49,493 nucleotides of DNA from assembly GCA_023150805.1 (NCBI GenBank), contig JAKLKF010000052.1:1-49493 (forward strand). The letters are read 5' to 3'. The number at the start of each line of letters is the position of its first letter. Position 1 is the first letter of the stretch. This stretch comes from Myxococcota bacterium. Lineage in GTDB: Bacteria > Myxococcota_A > UBA796 > UBA2385. The notes under the pieces were generated by a model. That model had not been told where the DNA came from and made no database searches. It worked only from the letters and a program-made list of their open reading frames with translations. Below, piece by piece: positions 18,124 to 28,684 of this stretch. The translations under genes and the position numbers were made by a program.

Positions 18124-19011
18124 GTGGCGCGCGAGGCCGGCGACGATCGCGGCGCGCCCGCCGCGGGCCCCGCGGCTCCCTGGCAGGAGCTGCTCGACCG
18201 CCTGGTGCCGGGCGCGCGCCTGCTCGACCACCGGCCCCTGCACGGCGGCGTCAGCGCGACGACGACCCTGGTCATCGGTCGGGAGCCGAGCGGCGGCCCC
18301 TGCCTGATCGTGGTCCGGGTGGAGCGGGCGGCGGACTTCAAGGACCCGGATCGCCTGGGATCCGCCGACCAGGCCCGCTTGCTGGCGGCCCTGCGCGACG
18401 CGGGCCTGCCCGTGCCCGCCCCGCTGGGCGCCGACCCCACCGCGACGCTGCTCGGCGCCCCCTGGCTGGCCACCGCCTTCGTCGAGGGGGACACCGGCCT
18501 GCCCCCCGACGGCCCCGCCCTCCTGGGGCGCCTGCTCGCGCGCCTGCACGCCCTGCCGCCCCCGGCAGACCTCCCGCTGCCCCCGCGGCGGGATCCCGCG
18601 CCCGAGCTGCAGGTCCTGGCGCCCGACCTGGCGGCGACCTGCACCCCGGGGCCCGGGCCGGACCCGGTCCTGCTGCACGGGGACTACTGGCCGGGCAACG
18701 TGCTGTGGCGCCGGGGTGCCGTCTGCGCGATCCTGGACTGGGAGGACGCCGCGCTCGGCGACCCGCACGCCGACCTGGCGACCGCGCGCATCGAGCTGCA
18801 GGTCGCCCTGGGCGCGGCGGCGGTCGAGGGCTTCACCCGGGCCTACGCCACGGCGCGACCTGTCGAGCCGCGGCGCCTGGTCGCCTGGGAGGCGCTGGCC
18901 GCCGCGGGTGCGCTGGCCAGCATGGACGCCTGGGGTCTGCCCGCCGAGGCGCTCGAGCACCGCCGCCGCCACACCCGGGAGTTCCTGGAGCGCGCCCGCC
19001 GCCCGCGCTGA
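18124..19011 (+). CDS. Aminoglycoside phosphotransferase-fold kinase
   Basis: 295 aa small-molecule kinase of the APH/choline-kinase fold. The catalytic Brenner motif is H185-G-D187-Y-W-P-G-N192 and the metal-binding Asp is D205 in ILDWEDAALGDPHADLA. N-terminal Gly-rich segment LHGGVS fits the nucleotide loop. Such proteins phosphorylate sugars, amino alcohols or antibiotics; nothing in the context suggests drug resistance, and housekeeping members are common. GTG start, four bases after the E2-like gene, so probably cotranscribed. Its last codons and stop (encoding RRPR-stop) are part of the 22-base direct repeat whose second copy lies 1.9 kb away. Confidence 0.8.
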   Translation: MAREAGDDRGAPAAGPAAPWQELLDRLVPGARLLDHRPLHGGVSATTTLVIGREPSGGPCLIVVRVERAADFKDPDRLGSADQARLLAALRDAGLPVPAPLGADPTATLLGAPWLATAFVEGDTGLPPDGPALLGRLLARLHALPPPADLPLPPRRDPAPELQVLAPDLAATCTPGPGPDPVLLHGDYWPGNVLWRRGAVCAILDWEDAALGDPHADLATARIELQVALGAAAVEGFTRAYATARPVEPRRLVAWEALAAAGALASMDAWGLPAEALEHRRRHTREFLERARRPR

Positions 19012-19016
19012 GACCG
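18995..19016 (+). repeat. 22-bp direct repeat, left copy
   Basis: 22 bases identical to 20954-20975; this copy encodes the C-terminus and stop of the APH-family kinase. An additional 11 bases (CTCAGCGCGCC) follow directly here and after a 5-base gap in the right copy. Confidence 0.9.
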
Positions 19017-19025
19017 CTCAGCGCG
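19004..19025. terminator. 9-bp stem-loop at kinase stop codon
   Basis: CGCGCTGAG and CTCAGCGCG form a perfect 9-bp stem with loop ACCG; the TGA stop of the kinase gene is in the stem. Probable bidirectional terminator of the ancestral convergent gene pair. Confidence 0.5.
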
Positions 19026-19175
19026 CCGCCGCGCCAGACCCCGCCTCCATTCGCGGTGCTGCTGCCGTCGAGCGGAGCCCCTCCATCGTCGGAGGTGTGG
19101 TCACCGTCCTGGTCGCTACAGGCCACCGAGGGGAGAAGGAGGAGAGTGAGCGGGAGACAGCGGACGCGCCCGGGT

Positions 19176-20861
<1,686 letters not shown>

Positions 20862-20919
20862 GCAGCCACTCCTGTGGGACCGAGCGAGACGAAGCGGGAT
20901 GGGACCCGCTGCTCCCCTC

Positions 20920-20925
20920 AGGATA
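20920..20925 (-). promoter_or_regulatory. Candidate -10 box TATCCT
   Basis: TATCCT on the minus strand about 59 bases before the FG-GAP gene start; it lies inside the putative cassette, so the gene would carry its own promoter. No clear -35 is seen. Confidence 0.4.
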
Positions 20926-20953
20926 GCACGCCATCTCCTTGCAGACTTCGCCC

Positions 20954-20975
20954 CCCGCCGCCCGCGCTGAGACCG
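20954..20975 (+). repeat. 22-bp direct repeat, right copy
   Basis: Identical to the C-terminal codons and stop of the kinase gene 1.96 kb to the left, but here non-coding and lying just beyond the stop of the DUF1028 gene. Confidence 0.9.
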
Positions 20976-20989
20976 CCCCGCTCAGCGCG
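20963..20989. terminator. Second copy of the stem-loop, enlarged loop
   Basis: Same 9-bp arms CGCGCTGAG/CTCAGCGCG as at the kinase stop but with a 9-base loop. The stop of the minus-strand DUF1028 gene is in the right arm. Confidence 0.5.
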
Positions 20990-21839
20990 CCCCGCCCGCG
21001 CGGCGCCGCCGCGCGGCCCAGCCCGCGACCAGCGCCAGCACCAGCCCCGCGCCCGAGCCGGCCGCCGCGCAGCCGCAGCCGTTCTCCTCCTCGTCGCCGG
21101 CCGCCCCCGTGTCGTCGCTGCCCGTGTCGGCCGGCGGCTCGACCTCGGGGCAGGGGTGCTCCACGCGCCAGGCGTCGAACTCCTGGCGCAGGACGGCGAC
21201 GGCCTGGTCGGGGGCCGTGTCCACCACCGACAGCCGCACCACGTCGCTGCCGTCGGCGGCCTGCACCGTGATCGACGCGCTGTCCGAGCCGATGCCCCCG
21301 CCCGTGCAGCGGCTGTCCCCGGCCCCCCCCTCGGCCCCCGCCTCGATGCCCTGCATCAGCCGCTCGGGCAGGTCGCAGGCGTCGGCCTGGAAGGCGGCGA
21401 CGGCCTGGTCGATGACCTCCGCGCCCGTCAGGATGTTGCCCTGGGCCGACCAGGTGACGCCCTCCACCTGGCCCTGCTGGTCGCCCGCCCAGGCGCCGTT
21501 GTCCTCCCCGGTCCAGGCCGCCGACCGGCCCTGCAGGTCGACGACGCCGTACTGGCGAGACGAGGCCCAGGCGTCGAAGCTCTCGGCGGTGATCGCGGCG
21601 ATGACCTCGTCGGGCGAGGCGCCCTTGGCCAGCAGGCGCACGGCCTCGTCGCGCCCGGCGGTCGAGAGCTGGGCCTGGGCGTGCACCGCGCCGACCCCGG
21701 GCACCCCGCCGTAGACGACGGCGGTGTCCAGGCTGCCGACGCAGGAGGTGACCGCGCCGCCGACCTGCCCCGAAGCGGCGTCGGCCGCGACGATGGACCA
21801 GGTGGCCAGGGCGGGGGGGCTGAGCAGGAGGACCAGCAT
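20982..21839 (-). CDS. Secreted DUF1028 protein with MYXO-CTERM-like tail
   Basis: 285 aa. A short signal peptide (ending ALA) is followed by T-W-S-I-V-A-A-D, the N-terminus typical of DUF1028, an Ntn-hydrolase-like family whose mature N-terminal Thr or Ser could be the nucleophile. Other family blocks: GQVGGAVTSCVGSLDTAVVYGGVPGVGAVHAQA, YGVVDLQGRSAAWTG, SAQGNIL. From about 225 an acidic linker leads to N-G-C-G-C-A-A-A-G, a hydrophobic helix and ARRRR, a MYXO-CTERM sorting tail. SD GAGGT stands four bases before the ATG. It converges on the kinase/FG-GAP region. Substrate unknown. Confidence 0.85.
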   Translation of the reverse strand: MLVLLLSPPALATWSIVAADAASGQVGGAVTSCVGSLDTAVVYGGVPGVGAVHAQAQLSTAGRDEAVRLLAKGASPDEVIAAITAESFDAWASSRQYGVVDLQGRSAAWTGEDNGAWAGDQQGQVEGVTWSAQGNILTGAEVIDQAVAAFQADACDLPERLMQGIEAGAEGGAGDSRCTGGGIGSDSASITVQAADGSDVVRLSVVDTAPDQAVAVLRQEFDAWRVEHPCPEVEPPADTGSDDTGAAGDEEENGCGCAAAGSGAGLVLALVAGWAARRRRAGGAR

Positions 21840-21920
21840 GTCGACCTCGATCGCGGGCGCCGCGTCCTGTGGCTAGCCGCCTGCGGGGCGCCCGGCCCGT
21901 GGCCGTGGGGCCGAAGTCCC

Positions 21921-21960
21921 GGGCAGATCGCCGCAGGCCCCGGCAGATCGCCGCAGGCCC
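21921..21960 (+). repeat. 20-bp tandem repeat upstream of PLC-like gene
   Basis: Two adjacent copies differing only in the first base (GGCAGATCGCCGCAGGCCC is common to both), ending 20 bases before the -10 box of the PI-PLC-like gene. Position and tandem form fit a regulator binding site, but no regulator is known. Confidence 0.6.
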
Positions 21961-21980
21961 GCGGTCCCCTCGCCGTCGGC

Positions 21981-21986
21981 TACCCT
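21981..21986 (+). promoter_or_regulatory. -10 box TACCCT for leaderless start
   Basis: TACCCT, six bases (GGCCCG), then ATG of the PI-PLC-like gene. No ribosome-binding site precedes the ATG. Confidence 0.5.
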
Positions 21987-21992
21987 GGCCCG

Positions 21993-23003
21993 ATGCTCGC
22001 CCTCGCCCTGCTCGCCTGCGCCGCCACCCCCCTCGACCGCGCCGACGACACCGCGGCCGAGACCTGGGACCGCGGCCCCAACCCGCACCCCCTGGACGAC
22101 GTGCTGCGCCTGGACCACGTCCAGGCCCTGGGCACCCACAACAGCACCCACGTCGAGCCGGAGAGCCCCCTCGACGACAGCCACCGCTACACGCACGCCC
22201 CGCTGTCGGTGCAGCTGGGCGAGTACGGCGTGCGCCAGGTCGAGCTCGACCTGCACCTGCACGAGACCGAGGGCTGGCAGGTCTTCCACCTGCCGGTGAT
22301 CGACGCCGAGACCACCTGCCTGGCGCTGGCGGACTGCCTGGGCGAGCTGAAGGGCTGGTCGGACGACCACGGCTGGCACCTGCCGCTCTTGGTCTGGCTG
22401 GAGCCCAAGGACGACCTGGACGGCACGCAGGAGGACCTGCTGCCGCTGACCGGGCGGCTGTGGGACCTGGAGCAGGCCCTGCTGGAGGTGTGGCCCGAGG
22501 ACCGGGTCTTCCGACCCGACGAGCTGCGCGGCGACCACCCCGACCTTCCGACCGCCATCGCCCAGGACGGCTGGCCCCTGCTGGGCGAGCTGCGGGGCCA
22601 GGTCCTGTTCGCCCTGCTGGACAGCGACGCCTACCGGGACGAGTACCTGGCCGACAGCCCGGCGCTGGAGGGCCGCGTGATGTTCGCCGACGCCGGGACG
22701 GCCACCGACCCCTGGTCCGCCCTGGTCAAGGACGGCAGCGCCGAGGAGATCACCGCCTGGGCCCAGGCGGGCTTCGTGGTCACCGACAACGTCGACGGGG
22801 CCGACGCCAGCGACGAGGAGAACCAGGCGGGCCTGGACCAGGGCCTGGCCGCCGGCACCCACTTCCTGGCCTCGGACCTGCCGGGGCCGGTGGAGGGGCG
22901 GGAGTACCGGGCGGCGATCCCCGGCGGGCAGCCGGCCCGCTGCAACCCGGTCACGGCCCCCCCGGAGTGCACGCCCCAGGCCATCGAGGACCTGGACGGC
23001 TGA
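21993..23003 (+). CDS. Ca-dependent PI-PLC-like phosphodiesterase lipoprotein
   Basis: 336 aa. Short signal with lipobox LLAC9. The body resembles the calcium-dependent phosphoinositide phospholipase C family (TIM barrel): ALGTHN (45-50) with H49, YGVRQVELDLHLHE with E84 and D86 as likely metal ligands, H99 after WQVF, LLVWLEPKDD, and a C-terminal TDNVDGADASDEENQAGL block with HFLASDLP. These are the expected two histidines and acidic ligands of PLC-like phosphodiesterases. Likely role: cleavage of a phosphodiester (phospholipid or glycerophospho-polymer) at the outer membrane. The ATG was chosen for the signal peptide and for the TACCCT box six bases before it, although the frame is open upstream. 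Converges on the aconitase-family gene. Confidence 0.8.
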   Translation: MLALALLACAATPLDRADDTAAETWDRGPNPHPLDDVLRLDHVQALGTHNSTHVEPESPLDDSHRYTHAPLSVQLGEYGVRQVELDLHLHETEGWQVFHLPVIDAETTCLALADCLGELKGWSDDHGWHLPLLVWLEPKDDLDGTQEDLLPLTGRLWDLEQALLEVWPEDRVFRPDELRGDHPDLPTAIAQDGWPLLGELRGQVLFALLDSDAYRDEYLADSPALEGRVMFADAGTATDPWSALVKDGSAEEITAWAQAGFVVTDNVDGADASDEENQAGLDQGLAAGTHFLASDLPGPVEGREYRAAIPGGQPARCNPVTAPPECTPQAIEDLDG

Positions 23004-23044
23004 CCGCGCCCGCCGCGCCCGCGGTCCGGGGCCGCCGCGCGCGC

Positions 23045-25009
23045 CTACAGCCGCCGCGGATCCGTCAGCCGGCCCGTCACCGCGCTGGCCGCCGCCACCG
23101 CCGGGCTCACCAGCCAGACCGGGCCCGGCGCGCCCATGCGACGGTCGAAGTTGCGGTTGGTCGTGCTGGCCGTCGTCTCGCCCGGCAGGGGCACGCCCGG
23201 CCCGTTGCCGATGCAGGACCCGCAGCCCGGCGGGCTCACCACCGCGCCCAGCGAGGTGAACAGGTCCAGCAGGCCCTCGGCCCGCGCCGCCGTCGCCACG
23301 TCCTCGCTGCTCGGCGTCACCGTCACCCGCACTCCCGGCGCCAGGCTGCGCCCGCGCAGCACCTCGGCCGCCGCCCGCAGGTCGGCCAGCGAGCCGCCCG
23401 TGCAGCTCGCGATCACCACGTTGTGCACGGGCACCTCGCCGGCGGCGTCCAGGGCGACGCGGTTGCGCGAGTCGCCCGGCGAGGCCACCGTCAGCGGCAC
23501 GTCGTCCAGGTCGATCTCGATCACCCGCTCGTAGGTGGCGTCGGGGTCGGGGTGCACCATCAGGTGGGCCAGGTCGCTGCCGCGGCGCTCCCGCAGGAAG
23601 TCGGCCAGCGGCCTGCAGGGCTCGACCACGCCGGTCATCAGCCCGCCCTCGACCGTCATGTTCGTGATCACCGACAGCTCGTCGACGTTCCACTGGTCCA
23701 GGCCGGGCCCACCGAGCTGGATGACACAGGTGTCGGTCGGGCTGCTGCGCCACTGTTCCTCGCGGAAGTACGGGTCGCCGATGAGGTGCAGCACCAGGTC
23801 CTTGGGCGAGATGAGCCCCCGCGCGTCGCCGGTCACGACCACCCGCACCGTCTTGGGCACCGTCACCGGGATCAGGCCGGTGCGCAGGGCGAAGCTCATC
23901 GCCGTGCTGCCCACCCCGAAGGCGAAGGCGTTCATCACCCCCGCGGTGGGGGTGTGGCTGTCGGTCAGGATGACCACGTCGCCGGGCCGGGCGTAGTCCT
24001 CGACCACCAGGCGGTGGCAGACGCCCGCCGGCAACGGGCGGCCGGGGCCGTGCAGGCGCAGGCCGTGCTTCTCGCAGGCGTCCAGCATCTCCTTGGCGAG
24101 CTGCCGCGCCGGGCCCAGCCGGGCGCTCTTCACGCCCTGGGGCACCGTGGGCTGGTCGATGAGCACGAAGTGGTCCTCGAAGGCCGCGACCTGGTCGGGG
24201 TCGTGGACCCGCGCCTCGCCGAAGGCCTGCTCGTACAGCGACATGCACATGCCCGCCGTGTACTCGTGCATCCCGCGGAAGCCGGTGCGGCAGAGCACCT
24301 GGTCGCCGGGCTGCACGTGGCCCAGGCCGAAGCGCGCGTCCCGCTCACCGCCCGAGATCCAGGCCTTCTGTGCGACGATCTTCTCGACCACGTTCATGGG
24401 CCGGGCCGGCCGGTCGACGGCGTACCAGGGCTCCACCTGGCCGGCGAGCCACTGCTTGCCGTACTCCAGCAGGCCCCCCGCGAAGGCGACCTGCCGGAAG
24501 AAGGGCGGCAGCGCCTCGAACAGCTCGGCGACGGGCACCTCGTCTCCGGCCTGCAGCCGGCGGACGACGCCCAGGTCGGTGGTGAAGGGCATGCCGCCGT
24601 AGACCATGTTCTCCTGGAAGATGCGCTGGAAGCTGCTGGCGACCACCAGCTCGATGCCCGCACCCTGGTGGGCCACCACGGCGACCTCGCGGCTGCTGCC
24701 GCTGCCGTAGGCGTCCCCGCCCACCACCACCTGGAAGCCGCCGCGGCGGATCTCGTCGTGGCCCACCACGTCCTGGAAGTCCTGGAGGAACCACGGCCCC
24801 AGGATCTCGGGCGTGTAGCCCAGGGTACAGGCCGCCCCGGAGATCATCGCGTCGGTGTTGACCGCGAAGCGCAGGGGCGGCGGGGCGCCCGACAGGTCGA
24901 CCCCGGCGCCGCCGTCGAGCTGGGCGCGCAGCAGGGCCGGATCCTCGGTCAGCGTGAGCACGCGGCCCTCGAGCCGGAGCGTCCGCGGGGCGGTGGCGGG
25001 GGAGGTCAT
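23045..25009 (-). CDS. Aconitase/isopropylmalate isomerase family, swivel domain first
   Basis: 654 aa single-chain [4Fe-4S] hydro-lyase. The N-terminal part (about 40-190) is the small-subunit-like swivel domain with GGDAYGSGSSREVA; the catalytic part follows with DSHTPTAGVMNAFAFGVGSTAM, a cluster ligand Cys in VIASCTGG, and the CxxC ligands in GCGSCIGNGPG. So all three Fe-S cysteines are present. The order swivel-catalytic is opposite to AcnA and LeuC-LeuD and like AcnB, but the AcnB HEAT domain is missing. Substrate (citrate, isopropylmalate or homologue) cannot be told from sequence. The ATG with GGAG six bases upstream was preferred to a GTG four codons earlier. Divergent from the EAL gene. 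Confidence 0.85.
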   Translation of the reverse strand: MTSPATAPRTLRLEGRVLTLTEDPALLRAQLDGGAGVDLSGAPPPLRFAVNTDAMISGAACTLGYTPEILGPWFLQDFQDVVGHDEIRRGGFQVVVGGDAYGSGSSREVAVVAHQGAGIELVVASSFQRIFQENMVYGGMPFTTDLGVVRRLQAGDEVPVAELFEALPPFFRQVAFAGGLLEYGKQWLAGQVEPWYAVDRPARPMNVVEKIVAQKAWISGGERDARFGLGHVQPGDQVLCRTGFRGMHEYTAGMCMSLYEQAFGEARVHDPDQVAAFEDHFVLIDQPTVPQGVKSARLGPARQLAKEMLDACEKHGLRLHGPGRPLPAGVCHRLVVEDYARPGDVVILTDSHTPTAGVMNAFAFGVGSTAMSFALRTGLIPVTVPKTVRVVVTGDARGLISPKDLVLHLIGDPYFREEQWRSSPTDTCVIQLGGPGLDQWNVDELSVITNMTVEGGLMTGVVEPCRPLADFLRERRGSDLAHLMVHPDPDATYERVIEIDLDDVPLTVASPGDSRNRVALDAAGEVPVHNVVIASCTGGSLADLRAAAEVLRGRSLAPGVRVTVTPSSEDVATAARAEGLLDLFTSLGAVVSPPGCGSCIGNGPGVPLPGETTASTTNRNFDRRMGAPGPVWLVSPAVAAASAVTGRLTDPRRL

Positions 25010-25098
25010 GTGGCTCTCCACGAGAGAAGGGGGGCCCGCTCTTAGCCCGCCGCCGGGCCCGCCGGGCCGCCGCGAGGTAGGTTGCTCGCCCCGCCGAG

Positions 25099-26256
25099 GT
25101 GCCCGTGTCCAAGAACGGCCGCCGCGCCGTCGTCGTCGACGACGATCCGCTCCTCCAGCGCCTGGTCTGCTCCTTGATGGAGCGCCGGGGCTACCAGGTC
25201 CGCGGCGCCGGCAGCGTCGCGCAGGCCCGCGACCTGCTGGCCGCCGAGCCCGCCGAGGTCATCATCCTCGACCTCGCCCTGGGTGAGGAGGACGGCGTCG
25301 ACCTGCTCGAGCACCTCTCCGCGCTCGGCAGCAAGGCCGCCATCCTGCCGGTCAGCGGCTTTGACCGCCGCGTCCTGCGCTCGGCCGCCCACCTGGGCCG
25401 CGCGCTGGGGCTCACCGTGCTCGAGCCGCTGCGCAAGCCCTTCACCTCCGCCCAGCTCGGCGAAGCCCTGGACGCCATCCCGCCCGAGCTGCTGCCCGTC
25501 GCCGAGTCCGACCTCGCGCAGGCCCTGGCCGACGACGTCCTGGTCGTCCGCTACCAGCCCAAGGTCAACCTGGCCGACGGCCGGGTGGTCGGCGCCGAGG
25601 CCCTGGTCCGCTGGAACGACCCGCGCCGCGGCCTGATCCCGCCCGAGCAGTTCATCGGCCTGGCCGAAGGCGGCCCGCTGATCCACGCCCTCACCCAGCG
25701 CGTGCTGGACCAGGCCCTCGCCGCCTGCGCCGCCTGGCGGGGCCTGGGTCACGAGATCGGCGTCTCCGTCAACATCTCGGCCCGCTCCCTCTCCGACCCC
25801 GACCTGCCCGGCCAGGTCGAGGAGCTGGCGCGCCGCCACGGCCTGCCCCCCGGTGCGCTCACCCTGGAGATCACCGAGACCGTCGCGATGCGCGAGGTCG
25901 ACACCACCATGAAGCTGCTCACCCGCCTGCGGCTGCGCGGCTTCGCCTTGTCCATCGACGACTTCGGCACCGGCTACAGCTCCCTGGTCGAGCTGCACCG
26001 CATGCCCTTCAGCGAGCTGAAGATCGACCGCAGCTTCGTCACCGGCCTGGACCACGACGCCGACGCCGCCACCATCACGCGGGCCATCATCAGCCTGGGC
26101 CACGCGCTGGGCCTGAGCGTGGTGGCCGAGGGCGTCGAGGGCGGCGGCGTGGCCGAGGCCCTGCGCGAGATGGGCTGCGACCAGGCCCAGGGCTACCACT
26201 TCGACCGGGCGCTGACGGCCCAGGAGCTGCTGGGGAGGTTGGCGGCGACGGGGTGA
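25099..26256 (+). CDS. REC-EAL cyclic-di-GMP phosphodiesterase
   Basis: 385 aa. Receiver domain (about 8-125) with acidic DDD near the start, D in IILDLAL as phosphoacceptor and K in LRKPF. EAL domain (about 140-380) with all main catalytic motifs: EAL in GAEALVRW, NISARS, EITET, DDFGTGYSS, KIDRSF, AEGVE and QGYHF. It should hydrolyse c-di-GMP under control of an unidentified histidine kinase. GTG starts exist at the given position and two codons later; the latter has GAGG five bases upstream, so the protein may be 383 aa. TAGGTT 16 bases before the start is a plausible -10. Its stop is followed at once by the transposase remnant. Confidence 0.92.
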   Translation: MPVSKNGRRAVVVDDDPLLQRLVCSLMERRGYQVRGAGSVAQARDLLAAEPAEVIILDLALGEEDGVDLLEHLSALGSKAAILPVSGFDRRVLRSAAHLGRALGLTVLEPLRKPFTSAQLGEALDAIPPELLPVAESDLAQALADDVLVVRYQPKVNLADGRVVGAEALVRWNDPRRGLIPPEQFIGLAEGGPLIHALTQRVLDQALAACAAWRGLGHEIGVSVNISARSLSDPDLPGQVEELARRHGLPPGALTLEITETVAMREVDTTMKLLTRLRLRGFALSIDDFGTGYSSLVELHRMPFSELKIDRSFVTGLDHDADAATITRAIISLGHALGLSVVAEGVEGGGVAEALREMGCDQAQGYHFDRALTAQELLGRLAATG

Positions 26257-26528
26257 GGGGGGGGTGCCGCTCCTCCCAGCGTGGGGGCGCGACGAATCGC
26301 GCCCCCACGCTGGGGGATGTCGTCCGGGGCTTCCAGGCCAGGGTGACCCTGGAGGCACGAAGAGCAGGCCTGGTGGAGGGACCGCTCTGGCAACGCGGCG
26401 ACCACGACCACATCCTCCGCGACGAGGCCGACCTGGACGCTCACCGCGAGGACATCCAGGACAACCCCCTGCGGTGGGACCTCGACGACGAGAACCCGAG
26501 TCGAGCCAGGCGGGGTGCGCCGGCGTGA
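26253..26528 (+). pseudogene. Remnant of REP-associated tyrosine transposase (RAYT)
   Basis: The translated segment GGATNRAPTLGDVVRGFQARVT, then LWQRGDHDHILRDEADL and DNPLRWDLDDENP, matches the C-terminal part of IS200-like REP-associated transposases (typical LWQRxYYxHIxRxExxL...NPxxWxxDxxNP). The catalytic HUH motif and the whole N-terminal half are missing, and the first Tyr of the WQRxYY motif is Asp here, so it is inactive. The apparent GTG start overlaps the EAL stop and is not a real start. The palindrome lies inside the remnant, as in related elements where the REP is read as G-A-x-N-R-A-P-T. The remainder of this 356-base gap to epmA is the C run. Confidence 0.7.
26275..26314. repeat. 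Perfect 18-bp palindrome (REP-like), loop CGAA
   Basis: Left arm CCCAGCGTGGGGGCGCGA and right arm TCGCGCCCCCACGCTGGG pair without mismatch. It is the longest perfect hairpin I noticed in the window, 19 bases after the EAL stop codon, so it may also terminate that gene. No second copy was noticed in the window. Confidence 0.85.
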
Positions 26529-26537
26529 GGCGCCCCC

Positions 26538-26612
<75 letters not shown>

Positions 26613-27780
26613 ACGCCAGCCCCTCGCCCACGCGCCGCCCGCCGGCCGCGACCATCGCCAGGCGGTCCACCCCCACCGCCACCCCGGCACAGGGCGGCAG
26701 CCCGGCCTCCAGCGCGCGCAGGAAGCGCTCGGGCATGGGCGCGTCGGGCAGGCCCTCGGCCCGCCGCTGCGCCCGGTCGGCCTGGAAGCGCGCCCGCTGC
26801 TCGACGGGGTCGGTCAGCTCGGCGAAGCCGTTGGCCAGCTCGATGCCGTCGACGACCAGCTCGAAGCGCAGGGCGACCCGCGGGTCGTCGGGGTCCCGGC
26901 GGGCGAGCATGCCGAGCGCGGCGGGCCAGCGGGTGAGCAGCACGCCGCCCATGCCGGCCAGCAAGGGCTCGACCCGCTCCACCCACAGCCGCGAGAAGGC
27001 GTGCACGAAGGGCTCGTCGGGGGCGCCCAGGGCGCGCGCCAGGCGGGCGCCCTCCTGCAACGCGAGCACGTCGACGCCGGCCACCTCCTCGCAGAGGGCC
27101 GCGACGGTCCGCTCGACGACAGGGCCCAGGCCGCCGACCTCCTGGCAGACCTCGACCAGCTCGGCGGCGAGCTGCCGGTCGTCCCAGCCGACGCGGTACC
27201 ACTCGGCCATCAGGAACTCGGGCTCGTGCAGGGGGGAGAGGTCGCCCTGGCGGAAGACGTGGCAGAGCTGGAAGACGGCGGGGAAGCCCAGCGCCAGCAG
27301 GCGCTTCATCTCCAGCTCGGGGCTGGTGTGCAGGAAGCGCTCGCCGTCGGGGGCGGCGGGGTTCCAGGTGGGCCGCAGCCGCGCCGGGATGGGCTCGATG
27401 AAGGGGTCGGTGCCGGCGGCATCGAGCAGCAGCGGGGTGTCGACCTCCTGGTAGCCGCGGGCGGCGAGCGCCCGTCGCAGCGCCTCCACCCGCGCGAAGC
27501 GGTCGGCGATGGCGGGGACCCGCCCGGCCACTTCGCCCAGCCAGGGCCGGCCCCGGCCGGGGGACAGGCGGGCCCGGTCCACCTCGACGACGCCCTGGCG
27601 CAGCACGCCCTCGACGGCGCCGACCGCGCCCTCGGCCAGCCCCTCGCCCCGCAAGGCCACCGCCCCGGTCGCGTCCACCAGGCGCCCGCCCTCGATCCGC
27701 CCCCACAGCCGCAGCGCCGCGCCCTCGCCCGCTGCCGCCAGCGCCGGGCCGATGCCGCGCCAGGCCCCCGGGTCGGCCAC
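26613..27780 (-). CDS. epmA: EF-P lysyltransferase EpmA (GenX/PoxA), 3' end unresolved
   Basis: About 389 codons before the frame enters the G tract. It is a class II lysyl-tRNA-synthetase-like enzyme that attaches beta-lysine to elongation factor P: motif 2 region LCHVFRQGDLSPLHEPEFLMAEWYRVGWD, the ELANGFAELTDPVEQRARF block and motif 3 GVAVGVDRLAMV are clear. There is no anticodon-binding domain, but about 65 extra N-terminal residues look like a small beta domain not found in E. coli EpmA (325 aa). The C-terminus should lie about five residues past LAW; instead the frame runs into poly-Gly and stays open far into the antisense of the EAL gene. GTG follows the xthA stop directly, with GGAGG in the end of xthA, so the two are coupled. 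No efp or epmB is in the window. Confidence 0.85.
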
Positions 27781-28560
<780 letters not shown>

Positions 28561-28684
28561 CCGGGCCTCCTCGAAGGCTGCGCCCCTAACCCCGCGACAA
28601 GCCGTTCCCCCAACGTGTCGCGAATGTTGCAGGATGTAGACTGCTACGGTACGCCGCGACCGCTCTTCGGAGCCGGGAGGTCCC

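Noticed and set aside
18124..19011. Aminoglycoside resistance gene
   Set aside because: The fold is shared by many housekeeping kinases; no resistance or mobile context surrounds it.
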